A stretch of 40,774 nucleotides of DNA from Woeseiaceae bacterium (GTDB taxonomy: Bacteria > Pseudomonadota > Gammaproteobacteria > Steroidobacterales > Woeseiaceae), in contig JAHEFD010000017.1 in assembly GCA_024640345.1 (NCBI GenBank), positions 1 to 40,774 on the forward strand. The letters run 5' to 3'. The notes beneath the pieces were generated by a model, which did no database searches, was not told the DNA's origin, and worked only from the letters and a program-made list of their open reading frames with translations. The translations under genes and the position numbers were made by a program. Position 1 is the first letter of the stretch. Every line of letters begins with the position of its first letter. This document shows positions 25,682-34,354 of this stretch, in pieces.

Positions 25682-28231
25682 ATGCAGTTGTCTAAGTGGT
25701 TGATTGGGATGCTCTTTTTGGTAATCCTTGCCGGTTTTTCGACAGCGGCCCAGGCCGATCGAGAGCCGGTACTGAAGCAGATCCGGGTGCCGCATGATTA
25801 CTATTTTCGAGAAATGTATTTACCGCAGCTCACCAGTGGCCCGAGTTCCCTCGCCTGGTCGCCCGATGGCAAGGAGATCATTTATTCGATGCAGGGGAGC
25901 CTGTGGCGGCAATCAGTCGATTCAACGGTAGCCGAACAGCTTACGGCTGGCCCCGGTTACGACTATCAACCTGACTGGTCTCCCGATGGACAGTCAATCG
26001 TTTTCGTCCGTTACGATTCCGACGCGATGGAGCTCAACACGCTTGACCTGGCTTCCGGCGAAGTGACCCAGCTGACTGATAACGGGGGTGTCAATCTCGA
26101 ACCGCGCTGGTCGCCCGATGGTGCACGGCTTGCTTATGTCTCCACCGAGATCACCGGCCGATTTCACGTATTCGTCGGGGACCTGCTCGAGGATAGCCTG
26201 GTTGCGGCACCGCTTGTCGAAGAGCGGGAAAGCGTAATTCCCCGGTATTACTACAGCTCTTTTGATCATGAACTGAGCCCGGTCTGGCTTCCTGACGGCA
26301 GTGGCCTGGTTTATGTCAGCAACCCGGAAATTCCCTACGGTACCGGTTCGATCTGGATGCGCTCGCTGGAAGGGGATACGACTCCCCGCCTGGTACGAAA
26401 AGAGGAAACGGCCTGGAAAGCTCGACCCGCGGTGTCGCCGGACGGGAAACGTGTTGCTTACAGCTCTTATCTTGGGCGGCAGTGGCATCAGCTTTGGGTA
26501 ACGGGCATCGACGGCATCGCTGAACCTTTCCCGCTAACCTACGGTGAATACGAGGTGACCGCTGCTCGTTGGTCGGCCGATGGCAGCAAAGTCGCGTATG
26601 TCGCCAACGAATCCGGTGATACCGAAATCCGTGTTCAGGAAATCATAGGCGGCAAGGTCAGGAAACTGGTCGTCGGTGAAAAGCGCTATCTGAACGCCGT
26701 CGCCGACCTGAATATTCGAATCGTTGATGACGCGGGTAAGCCGGTCGCTGCAAGGGTTAGTGTTGTCGCCTCGGATGGCCGAAGCTATGCGCCTGTCGAC
26801 AGCTGGGTGCATGCGGACGATGGCTTCGACCGCAGCCTTTCGGATTTTGAAACACAGTATTTCCATTCGGCCGGAGATTCGCGGCTCACAGTTCCACCCG
26901 GGGTCATCAGGATCACCGTGTGGCGTGGCATGGAATATGAAATTGAGCGGCGCCTCGTTAACATTTCCGCGCAATCAGATAACAGCATCCAGATCAGTCC
27001 GACACCGCTCAATATGCCCGACGAATGGAGCAACTGGCAGAGCGGTGATGTGCACGTACACATGAATTATGGTGGCGCGTACCGAAACACACCAGAGAAC
27101 CTTGTGTTCCAGGCGGAGGCCGAGGATCTTGATGTGATTTTCAACCTGATCGTCAACAAGGAACAACGTGTTCCGGATATAGCTTATTTTTCCGGTGAAC
27201 CCGATACGGCCTCCAGCGACAATACGCTGTTGATGCACTCACAGGAATTCCATACGAGTTTCTGGGGACATATGGGCCTGATTGGTCTCGATGATCATTT
27301 GCTGGTGCCAGACTACTCGGCGTATCCCGGTACGGGCGCGGCGAGCATTTATCCTGACAATGCAACGATCGCCGCGCTGGCCCACGAGCAGCAGGCGGCG
27401 GTCGGTTACGTACATCCGTTTTACGCACCGCCGGATCCTGCAGCAGACGAGCCGCTCACCAACGCCTTGCCGGTCGATGCAGCCCTGGGCCTGGTGGATT
27501 ACTACGAGGTAGTCGGATTTGCGTATCACCGTCCGTCTGCCGAAGTCTGGTACCGATTGCTCAACTGCGGCATTCGTATCGCGGCGGCCGGTGGCACCGA
27601 TGCAATGGCAAATTATGCGTCGCTTCGGGGGCCTGTTGGAATTAACCGCACTTATGTGAATGTAGCGGACGAGGCGAGTTCAGGCAGTGACCGGCGTGAT
27701 GCCTGGTTGAACGGACTGAAAGCCGGACACACAATGGCGACAAACGGTCCGCTCGTGGGGCTGACGGTTAATGGCCGGGAGCAGGGAAGCGAGATCGTGC
27801 TATCAGCTGATGAAGGCTCGGTCAGGTTTTCCGGATCGCTTCGTTCAATCGTGCCGGTAGATCACCTGGAGCTTGTATACAACGGTCAAGTTCTGCAGTC
27901 ATTTACTCTGGACGGGGAGCGTACTACCGCGGATGTGAGCGGCACGGTAATGCTGGACGGTCCGGGCTGGTTGTTGCTGCGTGCGTGGAGTGACGCAGCG
28001 AATCCGTTGATATTCGATATCTATCCTTACGCCACTACAAGCCCGGTTTACGTTTCGGTCGAAGGGAAAAGGATTCAGTCGTCGGAGGCGGCAGACTATT
28101 TTATTGACTGGATCAACCGAATTCGAGAATCGGTCGAAACGCACAGCGACTACAATAATGATGCGGAACGACTTGCGATACTTTCAAACCTCGACAGGGC
28201 GACAGAAGTCTATGAAATGTGCCGTCAATGA
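25682..28231 (+). CDS. Exported PD40 beta-propeller / CehA-type metallohydrolase
   Basis: 849 residues with a signal peptide (cleavage near TAAQADREP) and a good ribosome site, GGAG six bases before the ATG. Residues about 50-330 hold WD40-like PD40 propeller repeats recognisable by repeated WSPDG (for example LAWSPDGKEI, PDWSPDGQSI, PRWSPDGARL, PAVSPDGKRV, ARWSADGSKV). A carboxypeptidase-regulatory-like beta domain spans about 340-440. The third domain is a PHP-type hydrolase of the CehA/McbA family with H458 and H460 in SGDVHVHMNYGG, a later VGYVHPF, and GTDAM. This combination is seen in exported proteins. CehA and McbA are esterases or amidases for carbaryl-like substrates, but the natural substrate here is unknown. 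Confidence 0.85.
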   Translation: MQLSKWLIGMLFLVILAGFSTAAQADREPVLKQIRVPHDYYFREMYLPQLTSGPSSLAWSPDGKEIIYSMQGSLWRQSVDSTVAEQLTAGPGYDYQPDWSPDGQSIVFVRYDSDAMELNTLDLASGEVTQLTDNGGVNLEPRWSPDGARLAYVSTEITGRFHVFVGDLLEDSLVAAPLVEERESVIPRYYYSSFDHELSPVWLPDGSGLVYVSNPEIPYGTGSIWMRSLEGDTTPRLVRKEETAWKARPAVSPDGKRVAYSSYLGRQWHQLWVTGIDGIAEPFPLTYGEYEVTAARWSADGSKVAYVANESGDTEIRVQEIIGGKVRKLVVGEKRYLNAVADLNIRIVDDAGKPVAARVSVVASDGRSYAPVDSWVHADDGFDRSLSDFETQYFHSAGDSRLTVPPGVIRITVWRGMEYEIERRLVNISAQSDNSIQISPTPLNMPDEWSNWQSGDVHVHMNYGGAYRNTPENLVFQAEAEDLDVIFNLIVNKEQRVPDIAYFSGEPDTASSDNTLLMHSQEFHTSFWGHMGLIGLDDHLLVPDYSAYPGTGAASIYPDNATIAALAHEQQAAVGYVHPFYAPPDPAADEPLTNALPVDAALGLVDYYEVVGFAYHRPSAEVWYRLLNCGIRIAAAGGTDAMANYASLRGPVGINRTYVNVADEASSGSDRRDAWLNGLKAGHTMATNGPLVGLTVNGREQGSEIVLSADEGSVRFSGSLRSIVPVDHLELVYNGQVLQSFTLDGERTTADVSGTVMLDGPGWLLLRAWSDAANPLIFDIYPYATTSPVYVSVEGKRIQSSEAADYFIDWINRIRESVETHSDYNNDAERLAILSNLDRATEVYEMCRQ

Positions 28232-28240
28232 CTCATACGA

Positions 28241-30697
28241 CTATTCTGCAACGACAATTGACAGTCCACTGATAAATGCGGGAATCGCTTGCAGTACATC
28301 GTCGTGAGTCAATGCGCCAAGTCTGTTCTCCAATGATTCGATAGTGCGGACGTTGCCATGCCATAGCCAGTGCCTGGCCAAAGCATTCGCCAGTTCTTCG
28401 TTACTTTGGGCTGCACTCCTCGCGCGACCCAGAAAATATTCCTTCGCCTCCGCGAACTCTTCTACGGTTGGAGGGTCGTCCTTCAATCGCTGGAGTTCTT
28501 CCTGCATCAACGTTTTTAGTGCATCGACTTTTTCCGGGTCAACGCCAATTCCAAGTGTAATCCAGCCATTCTTGCCGTCGGATCGGTAGCGGCTGTCAAT
28601 GTAATAGGCCAGGCCTCGTTTTGAAATTGCCTCTTTTCCGAGTCGGCCTTCATATCCGTGCGACAGGGCGTACTGGATAATTCGCATTGCATCGTAGCTT
28701 GGCTCATTGGGGCCTGGCGCTGCGGTTATGTATCCGAGTTGTGCCTGGGCCACGGGGAACCCGAGCGCGACATTCAGTTCGCCGTCGTCGATCGGGGGGC
28801 TTTCGGAAACCGGGCTCGGGCCGAACTGCATTGCGCCAAATGCACTTTCAAGAGCGGCAAATATGGCGTCCGGATCCAGGTCACCGCTGACAACGATCAG
28901 CTTGGGAACCACAGGTGCAGTTTGAACGGGTTTGGTGGCTGACATGTGCTGCATGAAGGTTTGCTCGAGGCGCGTTTCAGGGTCCGTCGAATCTGCCCTG
29001 GCTCGCGATTGATCAATTTTCAGATCTTCAATTGCCGTACGAGCGGCGTTTATGGCACTGCCGACTTGTCCTGGGCGTCTCCTGTACGTAATGGTTGAAT
29101 GACCTTCAACTGGCGAGTCGGTTCGTACCGCATCGACGCCTTCGACAGTGCCCTGAAAGACGATTTGTAACTGGATCGATGGCGATATATCAGATTGCTG
29201 AATGATGACCGGGATGCCGCCGCTCAATTTCCGCAATGACGGTGCAGCCAATGGCTGCTCGTCGAGCGGTAGCGCGGGGATGACAGTCGGGTTGACAGGG
29301 TGTATGCCCGAGGGGCCGGAGTTTTCGACACTCGTCAATTCATCATCTGGCAAATACCACGCAATAGTTCTTCTTTCCGGCTTGAGCCAGTTCTGGGCAA
29401 CGCTCAGCACGTCATCAGCAGTAACAGCGGAAACGCGTTGGGGCAGATTGAGGAATGCGTCCAGTGCGCGCAAGCCTTCAAAAAACGCAAGTTGATGCGC
29501 AGCATCCTCGGTAGTTTCCACATCGAATACGAGTTCATCGAGCGTTCGGGATATGGCGCCTTCCAGGGTTTTTTCATGTACCGGGCGCAGGCGGGCCATC
29601 GCGATCCTGTTTTCAATCTCATCCTCTATGACGGACTCGCTGAACTGAGCATCGGCTGATCCACCAATAACGAACATGTAGTCTTCGGCGCTTGGTGGAT
29701 ACCAGGTGGTCAGATCATCTGCTGCGCCTGCCAGTAAACTTTCCTCGTGTACCGAGGTGCCCCAGTCGTTCTGGAGAAAACTTACGCCGGAGCCACCGCC
29801 GAGTAATTCCTGTAACACGAGAAAAGCAGCGAAATCCCCATGGTTTGCGGATGGCGCACGATAGCCGATCATGAATTGCCGGGTATCAGAATTTCCATGG
29901 AGCGTGATGCGACGTTCACCATTCTGTACAGGTTCGACGGTTACCGGCAACGGCGTTGGTTCCGATTTGTCAAGTTCGCCGAACAATTCAGTTATTCGAG
30001 CAAGTGTTTCGTCGCCGTCGATGTCGCCGACAATAACCAGTACGCCGTTTGCGGGGTGGTAATGCTGCTTGTAAAAATCGACAACATCATCATGCGTCAG
30101 GTTCTCGATGTCGCTTTCCCAGCCAATCGTGTTGTTTCGGTAGGGGTGGGCAAGAAACGCGGTAAACATGAGTCCGTCCAAAAGCATGGATGTCGGATCA
30201 TTCTCGTACATGTGCATTTCCGCCAGTACGGCGCCACGTTCTGGTTCCATATTCGTGGCGGCGATAGTGAGCCTGGACATCCGGTCAGCTTCTATACGTA
30301 GCAAGAGGTCGAGGTGCTCTCTTGGCACGGTGGCAAAGTACGTGGTTTCATCAGTCCAGGTGTAGCCATGCCATTCGCCACCACGGGCGTAAATTGAGCT
30401 GACCAGGCCCGTGTCAGGGAAATTCACCGAATCGCGAAACGCCATGTGCTCTACGAAATGAGCGAGTCCGGTCTTGCCGCTCACTTCGTCGCGAGCACCG
30501 ACTCGATAGAGCATCTGAACGCTGACGACAGGAAGATTCCGGTCCTCCAGGGTGATGACGGTCAGGCCGTTGTCGAGGCGATTCACGGAGGCATTTCGCA
30601 GGTCAAGGGTTGCACCCGCGTTCCCGGCGGCCAGAATAGCGATCAGGCCAAGGCCGGCGAGCAAGGCGTTTCGGGGCTGACGAATGTTCAGTCTCAT
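28241..30697 (-). CDS. M16-family zinc protease (two-domain, exported)
   Basis: 818 residues from the ATG at 30697, chosen because AGGA lies six bases upstream and a signal peptide follows (about 8-29, LAGLGLIAILAAGNAGA). Earlier in-frame starts up to 30931 would run through the divergent hsp20 gene. The inverted zinc motif HxxEH is seen at H80-F-V-E83-H84, in GLAHFVEHMAF, with the third ligand Glu in NMEPERGAVLAEM near residue 160. The C-terminal half (about 490-818) is the second M16 domain with RxxY-type residues (YIDSRYRSDGKNGW) but no zinc site, as usual for PqqL/pitrilysin-like proteins. It degrades periplasmic peptides. Gene ends 9 bases from the convergent CehA gene. Confidence 0.92.
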   Translation of the reverse strand: MRLNIRQPRNALLAGLGLIAILAAGNAGATLDLRNASVNRLDNGLTVITLEDRNLPVVSVQMLYRVGARDEVSGKTGLAHFVEHMAFRDSVNFPDTGLVSSIYARGGEWHGYTWTDETTYFATVPREHLDLLLRIEADRMSRLTIAATNMEPERGAVLAEMHMYENDPTSMLLDGLMFTAFLAHPYRNNTIGWESDIENLTHDDVVDFYKQHYHPANGVLVIVGDIDGDETLARITELFGELDKSEPTPLPVTVEPVQNGERRITLHGNSDTRQFMIGYRAPSANHGDFAAFLVLQELLGGGSGVSFLQNDWGTSVHEESLLAGAADDLTTWYPPSAEDYMFVIGGSADAQFSESVIEDEIENRIAMARLRPVHEKTLEGAISRTLDELVFDVETTEDAAHQLAFFEGLRALDAFLNLPQRVSAVTADDVLSVAQNWLKPERRTIAWYLPDDELTSVENSGPSGIHPVNPTVIPALPLDEQPLAAPSLRKLSGGIPVIIQQSDISPSIQLQIVFQGTVEGVDAVRTDSPVEGHSTITYRRRPGQVGSAINAARTAIEDLKIDQSRARADSTDPETRLEQTFMQHMSATKPVQTAPVVPKLIVVSGDLDPDAIFAALESAFGAMQFGPSPVSESPPIDDGELNVALGFPVAQAQLGYITAAPGPNEPSYDAMRIIQYALSHGYEGRLGKEAISKRGLAYYIDSRYRSDGKNGWITLGIGVDPEKVDALKTLMQEELQRLKDDPPTVEEFAEAKEYFLGRARSAAQSNEELANALARHWLWHGNVRTIESLENRLGALTHDDVLQAIPAFISGLSIVVAE

Positions 30698-30878
30698 TGG
30701 GAATCCTGCCGATCGGGATGAAGACAAAGACAATAATGCGCGAATGGACAGTATTTGGGAACCATACGCCTGGTTTGCCGGGTTGCCCGGCGTCCGGCCA
30801 ATTCGAGCGCTTTTGGAATACCTGTCAATGCGGATTATTCCGAATGGTTTCTTGACACCATAGCGGTATAAAGGACTT

Positions 30879-30898
30879 GCTGGCGGAGGTTCGTCAGC
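30879..30898 (+). promoter_or_regulatory. Hairpin in the hsp20 leader
   Basis: GCTGGCG (30879-30885) can pair with CGTCAGC (30892-30898), seven pairs including one G-U, around the loop GAGGTT. The stem lies 27 bases before the hsp20 ATG and 12 bases before its real Shine-Dalgarno. Its 5' edge contains TTGCT, the pentamer seen in ROSE-type RNA thermometers of small heat-shock genes. Thermometer function is only a possibility. Confidence 0.4.
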
Positions 30899-30909
30899 GC
30901 ATAGATGGG

Positions 30910-30919
30910 AAGGAGGTGA
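30910..30919 (+). promoter_or_regulatory. Perfect Shine-Dalgarno of hsp20
   Basis: AAGGAGGTGA pairs fully with the 16S rRNA 3' end and lies five bases before the ATG at 30925. It fixes this start over the in-frame codon at 30877 and implies very strong translation when accessible. Confidence 0.9.
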
Positions 30920-30924
30920 AACAA

Positions 30925-31413
30925 ATGTCAATTCTTCGAAAAATTGAACCTCGTAAGAGCATGACAGATGTAAAAAGGATGACGCCTCTCACCCACAGCC
31001 TGGAAGAAGTCTTCGAGGACTTCTATCCGCGCCGCTGGATGGAGACGTTTGAGCCCTTTGGATGGCGATGGCCGATGGGAGTGGACTTTGAGAAAAGTTT
31101 CCGCCTGGATGTCATTGACCGTGAAAAAGAGTTGCTCGTCCGGGGCGAACTGCCAGGCGTAGAAAAAGACGACATCGAAATCTCGGTTATGGGCGATCGC
31201 CTGATGATCGAGGCCGAAAGGAAGTTTGAGGAAGAAGAGAAAAAGGATACATTTTACCGTCACGAAGTTGGCTTCGGCACGCTAATGAGGACAATACCTC
31301 TGCCGGTCGAAGTTGATGCCGACAAAGTAAAGGCAGAACTGAAAGACGGATTCCTTGAGATCGTACTTCCGAAAGCTCATGCGGTAGAACGTCACACTGT
31401 GAAAGTCGCCTAG
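30925..31413 (+). CDS. hsp20: Hsp20 / alpha-crystallin small heat-shock protein
   Basis: 162 residues. The alpha-crystallin domain spans about 55-160, with FRLDVIDREKELLVRGELPGVEKDDIEISV, the MIEAERK strand and the end GFLEIVLPKAH; the short N-terminal arm contains SLEEVFEDFYPRRW. The C-terminal I-x-I anchor is not evident; the protein ends RHTVKVA. Small heat-shock proteins hold unfolded proteins as oligomers until ATP-dependent chaperones refold them. The class resembles HspC/Hsp18-like proteins of proteobacteria rather than IbpA. A perfect ribosome site and a strong terminator flank the gene, which is monocistronic and divergent from the M16 protease. Confidence 0.95.
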   Translation: MSILRKIEPRKSMTDVKRMTPLTHSLEEVFEDFYPRRWMETFEPFGWRWPMGVDFEKSFRLDVIDREKELLVRGELPGVEKDDIEISVMGDRLMIEAERKFEEEEKKDTFYRHEVGFGTLMRTIPLPVEVDADKVKAELKDGFLEIVLPKAHAVERHTVKVA

Positions 31414-31433
31414 CGACAGGTCCGTAAATACTG

Positions 31434-31464
31434 CCGGGGCGGGCAATCCGCCCCGGATTTTTTT
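31434..31464 (+). terminator. Rho-independent terminator of hsp20
   Basis: There is a perfect 9-bp stem, CCGGGGCGG (31434-31442) and CCGCCCCGG (31448-31456), with the five-base loop GCAAT. It is followed by A and seven T residues (31458-31464). It begins 21 bases after the hsp20 stop codon. Confidence 0.96.
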
Positions 31465-31554
31465 GCGCCGCGCGCGGCGTTTCCTCCGGGCGAGTTGCGT
31501 AGCCGTAGGCCAGGGGACGGACCGACCGGACCCAATTGGTCCTTCGACTGTGGA

Positions 31555-32313
31555 TTAAGACCTGCCTCCATCGACGGACAGGATTTGTCCGCTGACCCAG
31601 CTGGCCGATTCAGACGCGAAATAAAGCACCGCCGCAGCGATGTCTTCGGGTTTGCCGAGGCGCTTCGTATGAGTGTTTTCGAGGATCTCCTGCTGGTAGT
31701 CGGCGGAATAACTGTCCCATTGTTTACGCGTGCTCGGGTTTGACAGCACGAGGCCCGGCGCAACCGAGTTAACGGTTATGCCGAAGGGCCCCAGTTCCCA
31801 CGATAACTGCCTGGTCAGGCCTACCAGCGCGTGTTTGGCAGCCGCGTAGGCCTGGATTCCTGTCAGGCTGGGCCGGAGTCCGGCGCCAGAGGAAATATTG
31901 ATAATGCGACCCCAGCCCCCGGCTTTCATAATGGGAGCTGCGGCCTGTGCCAGCCAAAATGCAGCATCGATATTTGCTTCGAATATCTTTCGCCAGTCGG
32001 CCGCCGAGATATCTTCGATCGGCCTGCCTGCCTGACCGCGAACACCACCTGCCGCATGAACGAGGATATCCAGACGACCCGATTTTTCGTTAATGGTTTT
32101 GACCAGGCCAGCCGTCGCGGATCGATCAGAAAGGTCCAGCGCGTAACTGCTGGCGCCAAGCTCCTGTGCTGTTTGATCAACACCCTCGCGATCGATATCT
32201 GCCAGGTGTATTTCCGCGCCCGAGTCGACGAAGGCTTTTGCAATCGAGGCGCCGATGCCCTGTGCTGCACCGGATATCAGAACGACCCGGCCGGTGTGCT
32301 GCGTATCAAGCAT
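31555..32313 (-). CDS. Short-chain dehydrogenase/reductase (classical SDR)
   Basis: 252 residues from the ATG at 32313; an earlier in-frame start at 32355 lies deeper in the upstream gene and adds an arginine-rich leader not typical of the family. The Rossmann cofactor motif is SGAAQGIG (residues about 14-21), and an acidic residue after the second strand (LADIDRE) favours NAD. The catalytic set is seen as the NISSGAG serine, followed by YAAAK (Tyr and Lys four apart). The segment HAAGG, a variant of NNAG, has His for the first Asn. The gene overlaps the upstream creatininase-family gene by 8 bases, so it is the last member of a three-gene unit. The substrate alcohol or ketone is unknown. Confidence 0.9.
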   Translation of the reverse strand: MLDTQHTGRVVLISGAAQGIGASIAKAFVDSGAEIHLADIDREGVDQTAQELGASSYALDLSDRSATAGLVKTINEKSGRLDILVHAAGGVRGQAGRPIEDISAADWRKIFEANIDAAFWLAQAAAPIMKAGGWGRIINISSGAGLRPSLTGIQAYAAAKHALVGLTRQLSWELGPFGITVNSVAPGLVLSNPSTRKQWDSYSADYQQEILENTHTKRLGKPEDIAAAVLYFASESASWVSGQILSVDGGRS

Positions 32314-33019
32314 TACTGTCGGGCCAGGGCGCTTCGAGCAGCGCGCGCGTTTCAAGAACAGCTGTTTCCCAGATCTCCATCATAGTCGCGTCGGGCTTTT
32401 GCCAGGCGCCGCCGAAATTTCCATCACCCAGCATCTGTTTAGCTGCTATCGGATTAGCGATGTCAATTACGTCGTGGTCAACCAGTGCCTTTTCGCCCTT
32501 CGGTGCGGGCGCGTTTGCCAAGCGGGTCCACGGGAAATTCTCGGTCCAGCTTGCGTGTGACCCAACCGGGTCGACAGCTTCCATTGCGGCGACAATTTTT
32601 GGTCCTGCCCACCAGGGGTGATACTTGATTGACATGTCAGGCATGTCAGCCATCAGCTCCTTGGCCAGGGCTGCCACAGGTGCATTCCCGCCATGTCCGT
32701 TGACGATTAGCACCCGGCGAAAGCCGGATCGGCGGACGGACGTGATCATGTCGCGGAATACGCCAAGCAGCGTTTCAATGCGGAGTGAAATGGTGCCCGG
32801 AAAGGCCGAGAAATAAGGCGCCAATCCGAATGGCATACACGGGTAGACCGGAATACCAAGCGGTTCTGCTGCTTCGACGGCAACGCGTTCGGACAAAATT
32901 GCATCGACGCACAACGAAAGCTGGGCGTGTTGCTCAACAGAACCGACTGGCAGCACACAACGATCGTCATCCGCCAGGTACTTTTCGACCTGCATCCAGT
33001 TCATGTCGGCTATCCGCAT
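32306..33019 (-). CDS. Creatininase-family metal-dependent amidohydrolase
   Basis: 237 residues. The family signature PVGSVEQHAQLSLCVDA carries metal ligands E29, H31 and D39. NGHGGN follows with H109, and HASWTENF with a conserved Glu near 158 completes the centre. Members open cyclic amides (creatinine) or cut formamides and peptides, and the family includes MftE of mycofactocin synthesis. The version here has HAQLSL where the canonical form has HGPHLPL, a change that I believe is common in a distinct subgroup. The gene starts 18 bases after the M19-like gene and overlaps the SDR gene, so all three should be co-expressed. Substrate unknown. Confidence 0.85.
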   Translation of the reverse strand: MRIADMNWMQVEKYLADDDRCVLPVGSVEQHAQLSLCVDAILSERVAVEAAEPLGIPVYPCMPFGLAPYFSAFPGTISLRIETLLGVFRDMITSVRRSGFRRVLIVNGHGGNAPVAALAKELMADMPDMSIKYHPWWAGPKIVAAMEAVDPVGSHASWTENFPWTRLANAPAPKGEKALVDHDVIDIANPIAAKQMLGDGNFGGAWQKPDATMMEIWETAVLETRALLEAPWPDSNA

Positions 33020-33037
33020 GGTGTGGCTCCGGTTCTT

Positions 33038-34111
33038 CTACCCGATGACCTCTTTGTATAGCCGTTGTAGATTCAGCCCGAACAGTTTCTCCAGGTTTCC
33101 CTCGCTCATGCCACGCTTGGCCAATCCATCCCAGATTGTTTCCATTCTGCGCGGTCCATTCAGCTCCTCGAAATACAGCGGCCATTGAGATCGATCAAAA
33201 TTCTCGCCTTCTTCCCGCTTGAGTTCGTCCAGGTACTCCTGAGTCAGAACGAGGCGTCGATGATCGCGGTCACTGCCGATGCACACATGGTCAATTCCCC
33301 CGACATCGATGGCATGTTCGATATGCTGGTAATAAAAGTGGACGGCGTCGTCGATCTGACGCGTCATGAACGGCCGCATTTGCGTCACGCCGAAAATCCC
33401 GCCTTTGTCGGCGATAGCCCGAATGTTTTCGTCTGTCGTATTACGATTGTGTTCAAAAAGCGCTTTGCAGCAAGAGTGCGAAGTAATCACGGGATCTTTT
33501 GACGCGGCAACGGTATCAGCCATCGTCTTCATGTTGGCGTGACTCAGGTCAATCAGCATTCCAACGTCGTTCATTTTCTCTACCAGTTCATGGCCAAAAA
33601 CAGTCAAGCCTGAGCCATTCGACTCATTGCAACCTGCGCCGGCCCAGTTCTGGTAGTTGTATGTAATCTGGCTCGATCGCACACCCAGTCCGTAGAACAC
33701 GTCGACGTTGTCGAGCCGCTTGCCAAACTGCGTTGAATTCTGGAAGAGGTAGAAGAGAGCGATCTTTCCCTGGTCGCGCGCAACCTGTACATCGTCGATG
33801 GATGTTGCCTTTAACCAGAATCGCGATTCTTCTCTAATGAGTCGATCGTATTCGAGCACGCCGGCCATTGCCCAATCGTAAGCTTCGGCTTCGTAGGACT
33901 TGGGGTCGCAAAGTGTCACCGTTATGGAGTTAAGCCCCGAATCGATCATCTCGCGGCAGAGTTCATCGGTATATATCTCGCGGACCTCTCCCATGGCGTC
34001 GATGACCAGGGCGTCTTGCGTCGGCGTGCCCGCTGACAGCGCATCAAGCCCAGTACCCAGTGAAACCGCACCGGCGGTGGCGCCCAGCGTGAATTGGCGA
34101 CGATTTATCAT
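33038..34111 (-). CDS. Tat-exported M19 dipeptidase-like protein with altered metal site
   Basis: 357 residues from the ATG at 34111, preceded by GGGGAG five bases upstream; an ATG eight codons earlier lacks such a site. The N terminus MINRRQFTLGATAG is a twin-arginine signal. The chain aligns with membrane dipeptidase (M19): two zinc His are kept (H191 in DLSHANM, H212 in ITSHSCC), and the base Asp (D281 in IGSDRDH). But the first motif, normally DGHND, is D-A-M-G-E (38-42), and the bridging Glu is Gln in LFQNST (Q124). So at least the binuclear centre of the classical enzyme cannot form as usual. This may be a divergent subfamily, not a decayed gene, since the frame is intact. First gene of the creatininase/SDR unit. 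Confidence 0.8.
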   Translation of the reverse strand: MINRRQFTLGATAGAVSLGTGLDALSAGTPTQDALVIDAMGEVREIYTDELCREMIDSGLNSITVTLCDPKSYEAEAYDWAMAGVLEYDRLIREESRFWLKATSIDDVQVARDQGKIALFYLFQNSTQFGKRLDNVDVFYGLGVRSSQITYNYQNWAGAGCNESNGSGLTVFGHELVEKMNDVGMLIDLSHANMKTMADTVAASKDPVITSHSCCKALFEHNRNTTDENIRAIADKGGIFGVTQMRPFMTRQIDDAVHFYYQHIEHAIDVGGIDHVCIGSDRDHRRLVLTQEYLDELKREEGENFDRSQWPLYFEELNGPRRMETIWDGLAKRGMSEGNLEKLFGLNLQRLYKEVIG

Positions 34112-34354
34112 GTTTCTCCCCTTAATCGTTGGCACTTATGCCAGAGTTCAAATTCATGGAGCCCGACCAGGCCAATTGCGAGCACAGCAGGGCATCGGCC
34201 AATGATAACGCGGCTCGGTGCGAATCTGTCTATTTGTTGAATTGATTCCGTGCTCGATACGCGGAAATGTCGTGTTGGTCATTGGGTACGTGCTTTGGTG
34301 CCCGGCGGGCGCGTTAGCGGCTGTCAGTGGAAGATGATCTGACCATCTTCATAA

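Noticed and set aside
30852..30872. TTGACA and TATAAA upstream of hsp20 as a promoter
   Set aside because: The spacing is only 9 bases, so they cannot form one sigma-70 promoter. A heat-shock sigma-32 promoter was also not recognised.
30698..30931. Longer start for the M16 protease
   Set aside because: The extra 78 residues lie opposite the hsp20 leader, lack signal-peptide character and precede a good signal peptide with its own AGGA site.
34330..34350. GAAGATG/CATCTTC inverted repeat after the CotH-like gene as a terminator
   Set aside because: Seven pairs but low GC and no T run in the direction of transcription; too weak to call.
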